64,000 nucleotides of DNA. Origin: Rhizophagus clarus. Taxonomy: Eukaryota > Glomeromycota > Glomeromycetes > Glomerales > Glomeraceae. Positions 22,085-34,433 of this stretch are shown piece after piece. A program made the position numbers and the translations under genes. The first letter of the stretch is position 1. The number at the start of each line of letters is the position of its first letter. The notes under the pieces are model-generated. The model worked only from the letters and a program-made list of their open reading frames with translations, was not told the origin of the DNA and ran no database searches. The DNA lies in the NCBI GenBank assembly GCA_015698045.1, contig BLAL01000257.1, positions 310,001 through 374,000 of the forward strand, read 5' to 3'.

Positions 22085-22640
22085 TAGAAGAGTACAAGGA
22101 CTACATGATAAAAGGATTCATATTAGTCCATGAACATTTGCGTGCGTTTTTACATTTATGATTAGGTAAATAAATCATATAGTATTAATTAAAAATCGGT
22201 TATTTATTAACATTAATAACAGTTTTTTTTATTTAATTATCTGATAGAGGAGTACATGGAAACAGTTATATTACTAATCATATTCTGCCATGAATATTTG
22301 CGAGCTTTTTACATTCATGATCAGGTAAGATGCATCATGTAATATAATATTAATCAAAAATCGATTATTTATTAATATTGCTCATAATAACTTAGTTTTT
22401 TTATTTGATTTTCTGATAGAGAACTATGTCGAAAGCGTTCTGTTACAAATCATATTCTGTCATGAACATTTGCTCTCTTGTTCACAATTAGGCCGGGTAT
22501 ATAAGAAGCATCTGAAATTATTTATTTCGGACGACTGCACATAATAACATTTTGATATTTTTTGTCATGACATTCGCTCACTTTTTCACAATAAGATCAG
22601 GTAGGATTCATCATATAGGAATATTCAATATCAGAGCATT
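22085..22640 (+). repeat. Tandem array of exon-intron units
   Basis: Four units spaced 155-172 bp apart. Unit 1 has an exon-like block 22088-22165 (78 bp) and unit 2 a block 22248-22324 (77 bp). Each starts right after a CTGATAG acceptor with A(A/G)GAGTACA and ends CATGAT(T/C)AG before a GTAA donor. Units 3 (about 22422) and 4 (about 22550) are more diverged but keep CATATTCTGTCATGAACATT or TCATGACATTCGCTC. The intron-like parts also match each other. No complete protein can be supported. Confidence 0.6.
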
Positions 22641-22857
22641 GCACATATAACGTTGTTTCTTTTTTTTTATTTTTGAAATATAATTTTTTTTTATTGAATT
22701 CAAAACATAAAGGAGATTTATATTGATATATTAATGATTTTAATAACTTAATTAAATCTTATTTTATTATGATCAAATTAATCAATATGATGTATTAAAA
22801 TTTAAATTTTTTATACTCTTTCATAATTTAGATCTTCCATCTCTTTTTTTTTAGATT

Positions 22858-23828
22858 ATTTTTTTGTTTTTAGTTGTTTCTGAATTATTACTGCAGTTTT
22901 TGCAAATGTGATGCGAATGTAAGGCTGATTTAAAGCAATATTCGCATCGTCCATTAGTAAGTAATGTATAATCAGGATTTCTACTACAAAATTCACATCA
23001 TAATCATAGTTTTAACCGCTACCAAAAGATAAAAAAAAAATGTAACAAAAAAGTGATGGTATCTTGGTATATTTAAAATTTTTATATTCTTATGTAAAAT
23101 ATTTATACAACTTTCAATTTCCTCGCTTAATTTTTTGTTACATCAATGATGTCAAGACAGAAACCTGTAGGTGACATTTGACATTTTTCACAAAGACTTC
23201 TGATATGACCTTCTAATTTTTTCGAACTATGAGATTCGTTTTTATAAGGTCTAAAAGTTTTTTCATAGTGTTCATAAATTAATCTCTGCTTAAATCTTTC
23301 CTCTAGAAAACGAATAAGTAATAAATTTTCGTTAAATTTGGCAACTTGCTCGCATTTTAAGCATCTTAGATTATAAATCTTCGAAATTTTTATGTTTCCA
23401 TCACGTATTTTTAAATCAGCGTTACATAAGGAGGAAGAAAACTTATTCCCACATTGACATTTTAAACTCCAATAAAATCTTATTCCCTGTTTATGCCCCT
23501 CTTTCTCTTTAAAAATTTCCTGAAAATCCAAATCGATAATTTGATGATAATTTTCTATATGAACTAAAAACTCATTAAATGAATTAAAACCCATCCCACA
23601 TATGCAAAGAAAGTTATAATATATTTTTTTTGTCGATTTAAAAGCTTTTGACTTAACTTGCTTTTGTAAAAGATTATTTTTTTCATTGTTTAACGTGTGC
23701 TTTCCTTTGCAAATCAAGAAATAGAAACCAATATTTTTTTCATAATGTTGATTAATGATAGTATTAATGGTCATTCTTTTAAAAAATGTATTAGAAGTAT
23801 TAACGTAAGAGTAAAGAAATTTATTCAT
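22858..23828 (-). CDS. Zinc-finger protein: C2H2-like plus 3CxxC-like domain
   Basis: The main open frame is 23828-23127 (233 codons, ATG at 23828). Residues about 75-96 contain CICGMGF...HIENYH, a C-x-C...H-x4-H finger-like motif. Residues about 120-160 contain FYWSLKCQCGNKFSSSLCN...LRCLKCE, and near the end RSLCEKCQ, which together resemble the fungal 3CxxC zinc-binding domain. Downstream, 22858-23000 encodes CEFCSRNP...RCEYCFKS...HHICKNC in another frame, which may be a final exon, though stops directly precede it in that frame and the splice sites are not convincing. A nucleic-acid or protein-binding role is likely. The gene looks intact as far as 23127. Confidence 0.6.
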
Positions 23829-24995
23829 ATTAAAATAAATTAGTCAGTACTGTATTTATAATTATTGCGAATCAAATTTTTTTTTTTTTTTATCCAATAA
23901 TTACTATTAAAGCTTTATTGTCTTTTCTTTTTCTTGAACATAAAGAAAGGCTTGATGAATTAAAATGCACTAACGTGAAACTACTTCTAATCTAGATAAT
24001 GTTTAAATATGATAAGATGATGAAAAGTTTCTTTTGACTTTTAACTTTGAACTTTATTATAAAGTTCAAATTACTAATAAGTAAAAGAATTCCCACCCTA
24101 AAATTAAAGTTTGATGATTATGATGATGCGCGAATCAAACATTGATTACGTAAAATCTCACATACAGGTCTGATGCTTTATAAAAATCATTTTTGTGTCA
24201 GAATGACGCAATATTTTTTTATTTCACGCGTGAATGTTTTGCAAAATCTCACAGTAAATTTAATTAGCAAATGTAATCATGATGGTCAATGGTCATTTTT
24301 TTTGTCCAGAATAACGCAAAATGTTCTTAAGAAAATTTAGACGTTGGTTACATAATAACACTTTATTAAGGTCAATAATAATACGTTATATGTGCAAAAT
24401 ATATACTCTCTCATAGAAGAATAATAAATGTGAATAGGATTTCTATATTATTAAAGCGCTAGAATCCATTACTCACTCTTCGTATAGATCTTCATTACTA
24501 TCAAAGCCAGATTCTGTATTTTCAAGCCTGAACTCATTGAAGTAGTTGAAGTAAACATTGGCGAGAGAATTATTAACATTGAAGCCTGGACGAGATAATA
24601 CGCAATTAAGGTATGAATATTTCAGCTATGACCAAAGAAGCGTTTTCAGAGAATAATGACCATTTTTTTGTAGTTTTCTGAGGACCTTACTACTAACCTT
24701 GCTAGATTTCGACAGGACTTTACTAGGTTTAATTATGAATTGTTATTTATTTCTGAAACTGCGTGTGTCGTGTAAGATACTGTAACTGTCAACTAAAACT
24801 AGACACGATATTGTGTCTCACTCAAATAGTTAATAAATGATCTGTCTTATCAACTTTATAATGTATTGTGTTTTGCCAACAAATTTAAACTTGACTCATG
24901 GTTAAAAAAAGTTTCTTGATGAGAATAAATGATAATATGAATACAGAAAATCTAATACAACTAATTCATATGTTCCTTTCTTCTATCATCTAGTT
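23829..24995. other. Intergenic region with a possible 3-prime exon remnant
   Basis: Mostly AT-rich and non-coding. On the minus strand 24595-24475 reads SRPGFNVNNSLANVYFNYF... to a stop after DLYEE, an acidic tail that could be a terminal exon of a lost gene, but nothing joins it. Confidence 0.3.
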
Positions 24996-25004
24996 CTAAC
25001 GAAG

Positions 25005-25390
25005 TCATTCAGAAGTATAATCTCTATCAAAATTAAAGAAGACGAAACAATTGGTGAACTCGAAAAATGTATCAAAGCTGAAAAGATTACTTCGGAACTG
25101 TTGGTGCAAGTGACCTCAGACTGTGGAATGTGGATATCCTTTCGTTACGTACTATCCGATTGAAATTTCCATAGAAAGAAATGTTAGCGAACTTGTGTCT
25201 ATGATCAAATCGCGATGGAAACCTCTCTTTAGTCATATTGTCTCTAGCTAGATAAAGCTCATGGTTATAAACGTTCCTCCTAATCAGGTTATTACGGTGA
25301 AGATGATAGGGTCATGAGAAACTTGGATAAGATTAAGAACATTTCTCTAACTCGCTATATGATTACAATCAAACCACATTAATAATTTGA
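25005..25390 (+). pseudogene. Crinkler N-terminal domain fragment
   Basis: KIKEDETIGELEKCIKAEK followed, after a frameshift, by FGTVGASDLRLWNVDI resembles the helix and the LxLWxVxI strand of Crinkler ubiquitin-like N-termini. A further shift leads to VINVPPNQVITV. Several stops break it. No downstream effector-type domain is seen. A dispersed repeat (25385-25545) follows it. Confidence 0.5.
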
Positions 25391-25545
25391 TAAGTCGGAT
25401 GCCTGAAAGGACTGCATCGTAAAGCCATTAATAAAAAAAAAAAAATCATATATTGAAAAGCAATTCAATAAATCACTCACATTATGGTAACATTAGTCAA
25501 ATAAAAGGACAAGTTACGCAAATATTTAAAAGTTTGAAAACAGTC
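25385..25545. repeat. Dispersed repeat, copy 1
   Basis: AAGTCGGATGCCTGAAAGGA, TCGTAAAGCCATTA and AAGTTACGCAAATATTT reappear in the same order and orientation at about 53955-54095 with substitutions and indels. Confidence 0.6.
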
Positions 25546-25961
25546 CATTGATCTCTAAATGGTGTTTCATAAGCGATTATGTACTATAAATTACAAAGAT
25601 TCATATTATGAGAAAATTTTTTCAATCTTAATAGTAATTATTAAATAAATAAATTAAAAATTACAAAAGAAATCACGAAATGACTATAAAATTACTAACT
25701 TTCATAATTTCTCATTATAAAATTTAGAGCAATTAATATTTTTTCATCATTATATTATAGAAATGTGGTTACTTTTATAATCTTCTGGTAGTTTTACTAT
25801 AAAAGGACAAAACTAATTCGTCCCAGAAGTTTTAGTTTAATCCTTTTATAGTATTCTACCAAAACTTATAGACCATTTACATACAACAAATCATATGAAA
25901 CTTTTTATTTCGCTATATAATAACATTATAAGTGTAATTCAAAAAGAATTTACAAAAAAAA

Positions 25962-26587
25962 ATGGTAAAATTTTTAAACAGAGCTTTAGAAAAAGTTTAT
26001 AAATTAGCTTTAAAACATGGTGTCACTTTTATAATTGATAAACATAACGTTTCTATCGAACGTGGAAGAAACGTTAAGCCTATAACTAATGAAGTTATTC
26101 CTAAAAAAAAAAATCTCAACATAGATTAGTTAAAAATAATGTAATTAATAGTGAAAGTGAAGAGCAATATAATGAGTTAGAAAACGAAGAAGTTATAGAA
26201 GTTCTAAGCGAACAAAATAAAGATAAAAATGAAATTATAAATAACGAGCAGAATGATGAGTTAGGAAAAGAAAAAGATATAGAAGTTGAAAGTGATCAAA
26301 ACGAAGATGAAAATGAACCAGAACAAATGGAAGAAGCAAGTAATAAGGAAGTTGATGGTAGAGCATTTTACGCTAATATTAATAATATAAATGAAAAAGA
26401 GACAGATAAAAATGGAAATATAAGTAATGAATTTATCAATATGGATTATATGCATGAAACTAGTAATGTGAATTTAAACGTAAATAATAATTCAATCAAA
26501 ATGGAGGTAATGCAAGTTTTAGAAACAGAAACTATAAATGAAAATGAAATTGATGAGGCAGAAAAATTACGTACAAGACTCAATTGA
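25962..26587 (+). CDS. Acidic low-complexity protein, one frameshift in an A11 tract
   Basis: ATG at 25962 opens MVKFLNRALEKVYKLALKHG..., a basic start, and runs to a run of eleven A at 26103-26113, after which the frame ends. One added (or two removed) A would join it to the following frame. That frame is open from there to 26587 and rich in Asn, Glu, Asp and Lys (…QNDELGKEKDIEVESDQNED…). The joined product would be about 208 residues. The second frame has no start of its own until 26327. The homopolymer position suggests a sequencing slip, a recent mutation or natural slippage. No domain is recognised. Confidence 0.55.
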
Positions 26588-28423
26588 TTACTTTTCATTA
26601 CAAAATAAGGCTCTTGATATTCAGAGTGTTATCATTTCTAATTATTAAGCTAATAACTATGTAGGTAATGAATTTTTGAATCTTACAATTTTTATGATAT
26701 AATTATTTAGTATCAAATGAAACATTATAGAAACAATATAGCACATGATACAGGTGATTGCAAATTGTCTAGTATTATATAAGGTAAAAAATTATTGCGA
26801 TTTCATGTTGCGAATACAAATGAACATACAATTACGAGTAATATACGCGTGAATGATAGAATCTGAAAAACTTTATACTTACTGTCTAAAGAACAAAAAA
26901 TTTTTTTCGAATTTTATTGTGTTCGATATTCAGGCATATGATTAAAAGTTGATGTTTTCAAAGGTTGTGCACAAAACTTTTATAAACAATGTGTGTTTTC
27001 GCAATTCGCATACAACAATAATCTGAACTTTCAGCATTAAGCGTGATTTGGTTTTTTTTATTTTTTTTTTTTAAAAAAAAAAAAAGAATTCCCTTGCAAT
27101 TATGTAGGTGTATTTAATTTTTATGATTTGTAGTTTTCATTTATTCTGTTAATTATAGAGGCTAGTATCATTATTATTTGAATTGTTATATTTAAACAAG
27201 AAATAATCAGAGACTCGGTTCCAGAAAACAAATTCGAAAACAAAGAAGGACAAGTTCCATAAGTTTTCATGGTCTAAGGATTTAGTGAAAATTTTAGAAA
27301 TATTACAAAAATTAATTTAATTATAAAGATTCTACCAAACTAATGAATTTTAAATTCTAAAAATCAAAGATCAATTTAATTGATTAATTTTGATTTTAGA
27401 AAAAGTAGGATATATAAAAATTTTTTAATTTTTTTTTTATTCTGTAGCATTTAAATATATGGCATTTTTAAAAAAAATTTTTTTCCTATCCCTCATTTCT
27501 TTATCATATTAAGTCATATAATCCCTGATAAGGCAGTAATTAATATTACAGTATAATATCAAATTTGGCACATGACCTGAATTTACTGTAATTCACTTAC
27601 GTATCTCCTAAATGATCTAAATGAATAATTGATATTATAAACGCATAATGAAAACGATATGTTTACTAAGTCAGTTATTAAATGAGTATCTTAACACACC
27701 GAAATGACAAATATTATTGTAATAACATGTATATTTTCATTGTACGCAGTGAAATTTAACCCAGATTCGGGCCTAAACCGGACTTTTTTGCTTCTGTAAC
27801 CAAATCACGTTAAATTAAAATGAAAAAATTAAAATAATAAATATGACCTGATTATTGCAGGGTTGTCCAAATTTATGTCATATTATGTGATTTGCATGAT
27901 CATGATTTCATCATATTTTTGCATAAAGTAAATTTAACATAATTAAAGTCTGTTTGGTTGAAGTTTGATCGGTCAGTTTACATTATTTTGAACTCTCGGC
28001 AGATATTCCCATTATACAATAAATAGGAATAATTCCAAAATTTACAAATAAAAATTTAAAGATATTTAATATCCTAAAGAAAAATAAATGGAAATCATAA
28101 ATTAAAAGATGAAGGGATAAGTTACAATTGATTAATATTTTTAAACCTGACATTTAAAATATTTAAAATAATAGTTCAAGAAAACGTAAACTGTGGTACA
28201 ACTTTATTGGCCTGTTAAAATTCACGTGATATTTTATATAGTACATGTGAAAGTTTCACTTTAATGTTGCTTTTTTTGGTGTACAAGGTGCATCAAATGC
28301 ATCTCGACGGTTGTGCATGCAGTTGAATGTACGTCAATTTTAAACATTTTTGGAACTTTGGTATATTTTTATTTTTAGGTCTAGTTTTCGGTCAATTTTG
28401 TTTTCACATGAAAAATAAAAAAA
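26588..28423. other. AT-rich intergenic region
   Basis: No open frame of note. Holds one perfect-looking T-run/A-run foldback (27061-27085) and short AT runs. Nothing else is seen. Confidence 0.5.
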
Positions 28424-30919
28424 TTGATGATAATGTCATCAGAAGTTATTGGAAGTCTTATAACGGATTTCAATAATTTAAATGAAAAATGCATTCAGTT
28501 AATAGAAGAAAATCAAAATCTTAAACAACAAAATCAAAATCTTCAACAAGAAAATATAAGTTTAAGAGAAAAACTTCAAGAAAAAGACGAGCAACTTGAG
28601 AAACTTCATGAAAGAGATAAACAATATGAAAAGCTTGAGCAACATGTCAAAAATTTAGAAAAACAAAAAAGTGAAGAACTACAACAACTCCAACAACTTG
28701 AAATAATCTCTCAAAATTTAAAAATAATCTAGGAATATTTGGTTCTGATAAAACTAAAAAGAATGACATTAGAATTACTGAAGAAGAAAACAAGTTTTTA
28801 ACTAATAAATATGAAGAACAAAAAAACAATAATATAGATATACCACAAAAGTTGCCTTTAAATAATAATAAAGATGTCGAAAATTCCTCTGGATGTCTAA
28901 GTTCTTTTCACGAATGTATGTTAGCGTAGTAATCGTGTTAATTTGATTAAATATAAAACTAAATGATTTTGTGCAATTTTAAAGGTATAGAAATAGATAC
29001 AAAAAAATCCAAACTTTATCATGATATTCAAGTCGTGGTCGGGTTAGACTTTGGAACAGTTTCCACTGTATTCTCTATTCACAAAGTTATTAAAGAACAA
29101 GGATTATTCTCAGGAAAAGAAAAACCATGGTCTAAGGAGGTAGCTTTAATTATTAAAGATACAGTTACATATGATGAATTTGGCTTCGACATCATTGAAT
29201 TATTCAATTTACATCTGGGTGACTCACCAGCTAATTTAAGACCTAAACTTTCAATTGATTATAAAACGGTTATTACTGATTTCCTTAAAAAAATCGGAAA
29301 GGTAGTGAATCATATTGTTTTAAGTTTAATTTTTTTAATTATTTACTTATTTGTATTAATATATTGAAATTTTTAGAGTATTAAAGATATAATAAAAGAA
29401 AATTGGCCAGGAATTAATTACTTTAAAAATGTGTTGTTAGTATTTACTATTCCTGAAGGATATTCAGAAAAAGATAAAGCTGTTTTGCGAGAATGTCTAC
29501 ACAATGCAAAACTCATTAAAAATCAATCATCTGAAAACATACGATTCATTATAGAATGTAAGTTTTAAGAAAAAAAAATTAATAGTCAATTATATTTAAA
29601 TTTTTCTTTATTTGATTTATTTTATTTACAGTCGAAGCTGCTGCGCTTTATTGTATGAAATACGAATCCCAGAAATATAATTTACTACCCTTAGGAATTA
29701 AGATTGTAATTATTTATTAAACACTTTAAAGAATTGTTTGATTAATTTTCACTTAAATTTTTAGAGAAATTTATTATTGTTGACTGCGGCGGTAGTACTA
29801 TAGATATAACTACCCTTAAGGTGCTACAGAATAATCCATTACCATCAGGAAAAGAAATTACCGCACGCATTAGAGATTTCAGTGGAAGTACATCTATTTA
29901 TAAAGAGTTCATAAAGTTTTTATGTGAAAAATTTGGGTCTCGTGCCATAGATTTATTGATAGAAAACTATTCTCATCAATTTCAACAAACGGCTTATGAT
30001 TTCTGTCAACATGTAAAGAGGTCTTTGTGAATAATACGGAATTTAGTTATACGCTAGATTTTGAAGAAGATCTTCCAAATTCAATGCAATATGTTAGTAA
30101 AGAAACAAAAGAAATCATGGGAGATAATATCTGGATCAATATTAAATATAATGACATAAAAAAAAATGTTTGATCCTGTTATTGATAGGATTATTCGTTT
30201 AATTCATGTACAACTTTCTAATAATAAAGAAATTTGTTCAGCAATGATTTTAGTTGGAGGATTCAGTGAAAATAAATATTTACAAAAAAGAATTGAACAA
30301 GAATTTCATCATACAGTGAATATTATTTCATTTACTGATAAATCTATATCTGCAATTTCTCGCGGAGCGGCGAGTTATGGACTGTTACTTGTAGATTCAA
30401 ATTCAAATAATTTAGGGAAGATGTTATTTCTTCAAGTGTTCTTAGATACACTTATGGAATTAAATATACTTTGAATAGAAAAGAAAATATTGGCTCCCCT
30501 AACAGGAAATCCTCTGATGGAAAAATTAATGAATTTATTCCTCTAACTAAAAAGGGCACCGAAATTACATCTGACCAGATTTTTTCTTTTAATTTTAAAC
30601 CTGAACCAGGCCATATACACGTAAAATTTGAAGTTTACTATACAAATGAAGATTCCGCAACATATGTTGATGAACCGGGAACGAAACTACTTGGTGTATT
30701 AAATGCTGATCTTCCAGTTAAATTTTTAAATCACATTTTTTTAATGGAATTGATGAAAACTCGTCTAGTAATTTAATATTTTAATCATTATTTTTAGATG
30801 CATATCTTGAAACTATAAACATTAATTTTGGATTAATATTTGATGAGAATGAAATCACCGCATTTACAAGAAATGAACTTAATGGACAAAAATTTGTAAC
30901 CAAGTTTTGTCATCAATAA
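28424..30919 (+). pseudogene. Coiled coil fused to a divergent Hsp70-like ATPase, frameshifted
   Basis: The first frame (from 28424) is a Gln/Glu/Leu coiled coil. The reading changes frame near 28700, then runs to an intron (28916-28984). Exon 2 carries VVVGLDFGTVSTVFSIHK, the phosphate-1 motif of the actin/Hsp70 fold. Exons 29377-29557, 29632-29705 and 29767 onward follow; the last contains FIIVDCGGSTIDITTLK (phosphate 2). AMILVGGFSENKYLQKRI near 30240 is the adenosine motif. A final exon ends at 30919. Frame breaks at about 28700, 30017, 30165 (A-run) and 30420 prevent one continuous product. Rhizophagus genomes hold many such Hsp70-like (HSPA12-like) genes. Assembly errors in homopolymers could explain some breaks. 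Confidence 0.7.
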
Positions 30920-31886
30920 ATCATAAATGAATGATTGTTTCTTTCCAAGCCGAAAGAATTTAACGTATTTTTGTATCTTATTGTAACTTATATGTATTAA
31001 ATAAATGAGATTTAAAGATTCCAATTCAAATTATAATGTATTGACGTTTTAAATGAAACTTTATTGTTAGATTATTCAATTATTAAAAATGATTTTATAA
31101 ACAATTTTATATAAATGAAATTTTACTGTGAATATTAATGTTCGCTATTGAAGTCAGCGTAATGATTACAAGACGAAAAAAATTTCTTTCTTTATAAAAT
31201 ACCTATAATTTAGCAATGAATTTTTGGATACAGTATTGAGAACAAAAAAAAAGAATTATTAAAATTTTTTTCGTACGTATATTCCTGTGTTCGTTTATGT
31301 TTAGTACAAAATTGTCAATAATTACGTAATGATATATAGTTCCTGATAATTGGGTCTTGATAATTGGGCACTAAGGCGGTGATTTAGTATATGTTAATAT
31401 ATAATAATATCTCGACGTGACCTGATATTTAGAATAAAATATATTCCATACTCTGTTATTAACGCTAACAGCATATTACATTGCGATCATGTCCATTTTT
31501 CGATTATAAAAAAAATATTACAGTTATGCTTATAGTAGAGACGGACACTTGATATCCGAATAATCAGATGCTCTATTTATTTCCGAGCAAACTAAAATAT
31601 CATGATTGACACATCAATATAATTAATTCCTCATAGGAATAGCAATTTGCAATTTGCATGTCATCTAAAAACAAATTCGCATCAATAACGGAAATTCTAA
31701 AGGTGTAATGTGTGTTATGTTACACTCGTAATTCAGAGACTGTGACACTTAGGTCACGGTTGCCTTATACACTAGGCCTCCTTTTTCAATGACGTAGTCA
31801 ATAAATATGTAAATCATAATATTAATCATTCAAGACATTCATCTCTCATTTTTTTCGTTTTACAAACTGATTTAACAGTGAACAAA
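30920..31886. other. Intergenic region upstream of the membrane-protein gene
   Basis: AT-rich. No supported gene or repeat. Probably contains the promoter of the gene starting at 31887. Confidence 0.4.
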
Positions 31887-32453
31887 ATGTCTGGTAGTGA
31901 ACAAGAAAATATTACTGAAAAAGTTGAAAAAAAAATTAACAGAAAAGATAATCGACAAGAAAGTAGCGAAAGCATTGGTGGTAAGAAGGATATATTTTTA
32001 CGCAATAGATAACATGGCGATTTCCATATTAAACAAATTTGTATCTTAGGTGCGATTAAGAAGACAGCTATGAAGCATTATGGTTTCTTTAAAATTTTTA
32101 TCACAATGGTTGGAGTTTTTTCTATGGTATATTATGCTATTACCATAAAAAGCGTATGTACAGTACAGTAAATATGTAAAATGATTGCTATCTCACATAA
32201 GATGAGAATAACATCCTTTATTTTTTAGGATATCGAAATTACGAACGGCGAACTTAGAATCGATTTAGTTGACAAGAAATTCGAATTTAAGTTTGATGCT
32301 CTCCATGACAAAATGATGTTTTTTGAAAAGAAGGTTGAATTTGAGTTTGATGTTCTTCGCAACAAGATTGATAAATTAGATAAAAGGTTCGATACCTTTG
32401 AAAACAAAATTAATGTTCTTATGGTTAATAAAATCAGTGTAGGATTACGATAA
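31887..32453 (+). CDS. Three-exon single-pass membrane protein with coiled-coil tail
   Basis: Exons 31887-31980, 32050-32153 and 32229-32453 join in frame (94+104+225 nt) into 140 residues, with GTAAGA and GTATGT donors and TTAG acceptors. Residues 1-31 are charged and polar. About 38-60 are hydrophobic (YGFFKIFITMVGVFSMVYYA), a likely transmembrane segment. The rest alternates Lys/Glu/Asp with Phe/Leu/Ile (KKFEFKFDALHDKMMFFEKK...) and probably forms a coiled coil. There is no cleavable signal peptide. No stops or shifts occur, unlike most neighbours. The family is not recognised; a small membrane-anchored scaffold is one reading. Confidence 0.65.
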
Positions 32454-33259
32454 GGTTGTGAAAAATGAAATTTTTATTTTAAATTTGATATACCTGCATT
32501 GATATTTTTAAACTTCTAATTGTAAAGTTTTATCATTTTTTTTTAATCATTCAAAATAAACAAATTACAAATAAAGTGCTATTTTCGCAGTTAAACTTCT
32601 TTATTATAATATAAACTAGCCGGTACCCCCCGGGCGTTGCCCCGGTTCGCTGGCGTTGATAAAATTAACAATCAATACCGTACTGATAACAAATATCAGA
32701 AGTAATTTTCTTCTTTAAGAATTCTAGTTCATTTTCCTTGCAAACTTGCATCTATTCCTCGCAAATGAGTGTCTTGAAAAAAAAATGGTTTTTTAAACAA
32801 AAAAACTCCTTACTGAATTCCTATACGTCCAAATTGAATCAAACTGTCTACGAAAGAAAGAAAATGAATTGTTAGAATTTAGAAACGGTTCGTAAAAAAA
32901 AATAAAAAAAATAAAGCTTTAGTTCTTACCAAAACTCACTCGTCCAAAAATCTGGCGTCTAAAAGAGAAATGTGGAAATGTTAGTAAATTGTTTCATTGA
33001 AAGAATAAATTACCGAGTTAAGGATATTTTTTTTCTTCTTTCTTGTTACCTTAAGATAATTTCGTACACCAGCCAACTTCTTCATTTCCAGTATCAATTA
33101 TTGATTGAATTGCTGTGTCCTGTCCTGAATGGTTAAAATATTTCGACCAGATATATCAATATCTGATTAAGATGCCATTGTTCTTTGAAAATTTCATGCA
33201 AAAAATAAAAATTAAAAGATAAATCAAAATTCATTTAAAAATTAAATTACAAATTGCTA
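32454..33259. other. Intergenic region with a GC-rich palindromic spot
   Basis: At 32630-32665 a locally GC-rich stretch contains CCCCGGGCGTTGCCCCGG, which can fold on itself. It stands out in the AT-rich background and looks like a repeat terminus. The rest shows no gene. Confidence 0.4.
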
Positions 33260-33269
33260 ATAAAATTCA

Positions 33270-33665
33270 ATTTACTGTACCTTGCGTATTTGAAATTTCT
33301 AAGTAAAATTCCTTGTTGGTACAATCGAATTATACTTATGAATATCTGCATTAGGTTCAACTTTACTTTCAATGTTTGATGGAAATGGTATTTCAAAGTA
33401 TGCTGATTTCGTTCTAATCCTCCCTGATCATGTTTTTGTTGGAATTTTTAAAAACAAATCCCTTCTCTATATTTTCAAATTGATCGATTAGTAGTTTGCA
33501 ATGTTCACCACCTCGTGGCCTAGCAACAGATCCACAGGAAAACCTTTCAGTAGGTTCATTAGAAGACATGGAATCATGGTGTAAAATTTTACTTCCTCAA
33601 CTTCGTGTGGTTTAATTTGTGGTGCTATTCCTAGTCTTTTCGCCATCAAGAATAATAAGTTAAAT
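33270..33665 (-). pseudogene. Unidentified decayed coding fragment
   Basis: The complement reads LGIAPQIKPHEVEEVKFYTM in one frame, then SCGSVARPRGGEHCKLLIDQ and FENIEKGFVFKNSNKNMI in another, and YFEIPFPSNIESKVEPN in a third. Codon-like continuity with frame changes suggests an old gene. The family is not recognised. Confidence 0.35.
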
Positions 33666-33984
33666 ATAAACCTACATTATTATCGTTTTTAAAGTTAATA
33701 TTTTCCATTAGAAGAGAGTCACAAAACGTGCATACTGTTAAAATGTCGTTTATTTAATAGAAAAAGTTCAAGAAAAAGGGCCAGCCCTAGACGTCCTTAA
33801 AAAGGCAGGCTGTTCCTTGGTTTGGTAGTATCGTTAGGTTTAGATTAGTTTTCATTTTTTTTTGAAAAGATTCGTCTATATTTGTATATTACAAACGATT
33901 GCATCATTTAAAAATAAAAATAAAGTTCATTAAGAAAAAGTTACACGGTTAACAGAGTAAAATACTTGAACAGATACCTTCTAT

Positions 33985-34260
33985 TCATCTATAACGCTAT
34001 CATGCTGGCAACTTAGCTTTCCATAAGTAAATACAGTGGAGACAATTTTCATCCTTAATAATGAATAGTGTACAATGTTCGTCACTCCAAACCCAAGTAC
34101 TTTTACATCCTGAAAAATGCACATACTTAGCATGGTAGAAAATAAACTTCTCAATACAATGTATGTGACAGATAAGCCATGGTTATATCGTGGATAGCTC
34201 AAGAGGAAGTAAAATAAGTTCATCGTCACATTCCAAATACTGTTCTAGTTCCGGAATTCC
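33985..34260 (-). pseudogene. Cys/His-rich coding fragment
   Basis: The complement reads ELEQYLECDDELILLPLEL, one TAA, then PWLICHIHCIEKFIFYHAK, FSGCKSTWVWSDEHC and ENCLHCIYLWKAKLPA to a stop. The paired Cys and His suggest a zinc-binding fold. The family is not recognised; the overlapping Met-started frame in another phase is less protein-like. Confidence 0.35.
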
Positions 34261-34433
34261 ACACCTTTAGCAAGTCATCCTCAAGAGTTTAGAGCGGAGG
34301 TTTATTAAGATCATCTTGAAATCTGTTTTTTTTTTCATAAATTATACAAAAAATAAGTTAGAAATCGATTATTATAATTAACACACATACACATTACTTA
34401 CATTCCGAAGGAATACCCTCCAGGCATTCTCCT

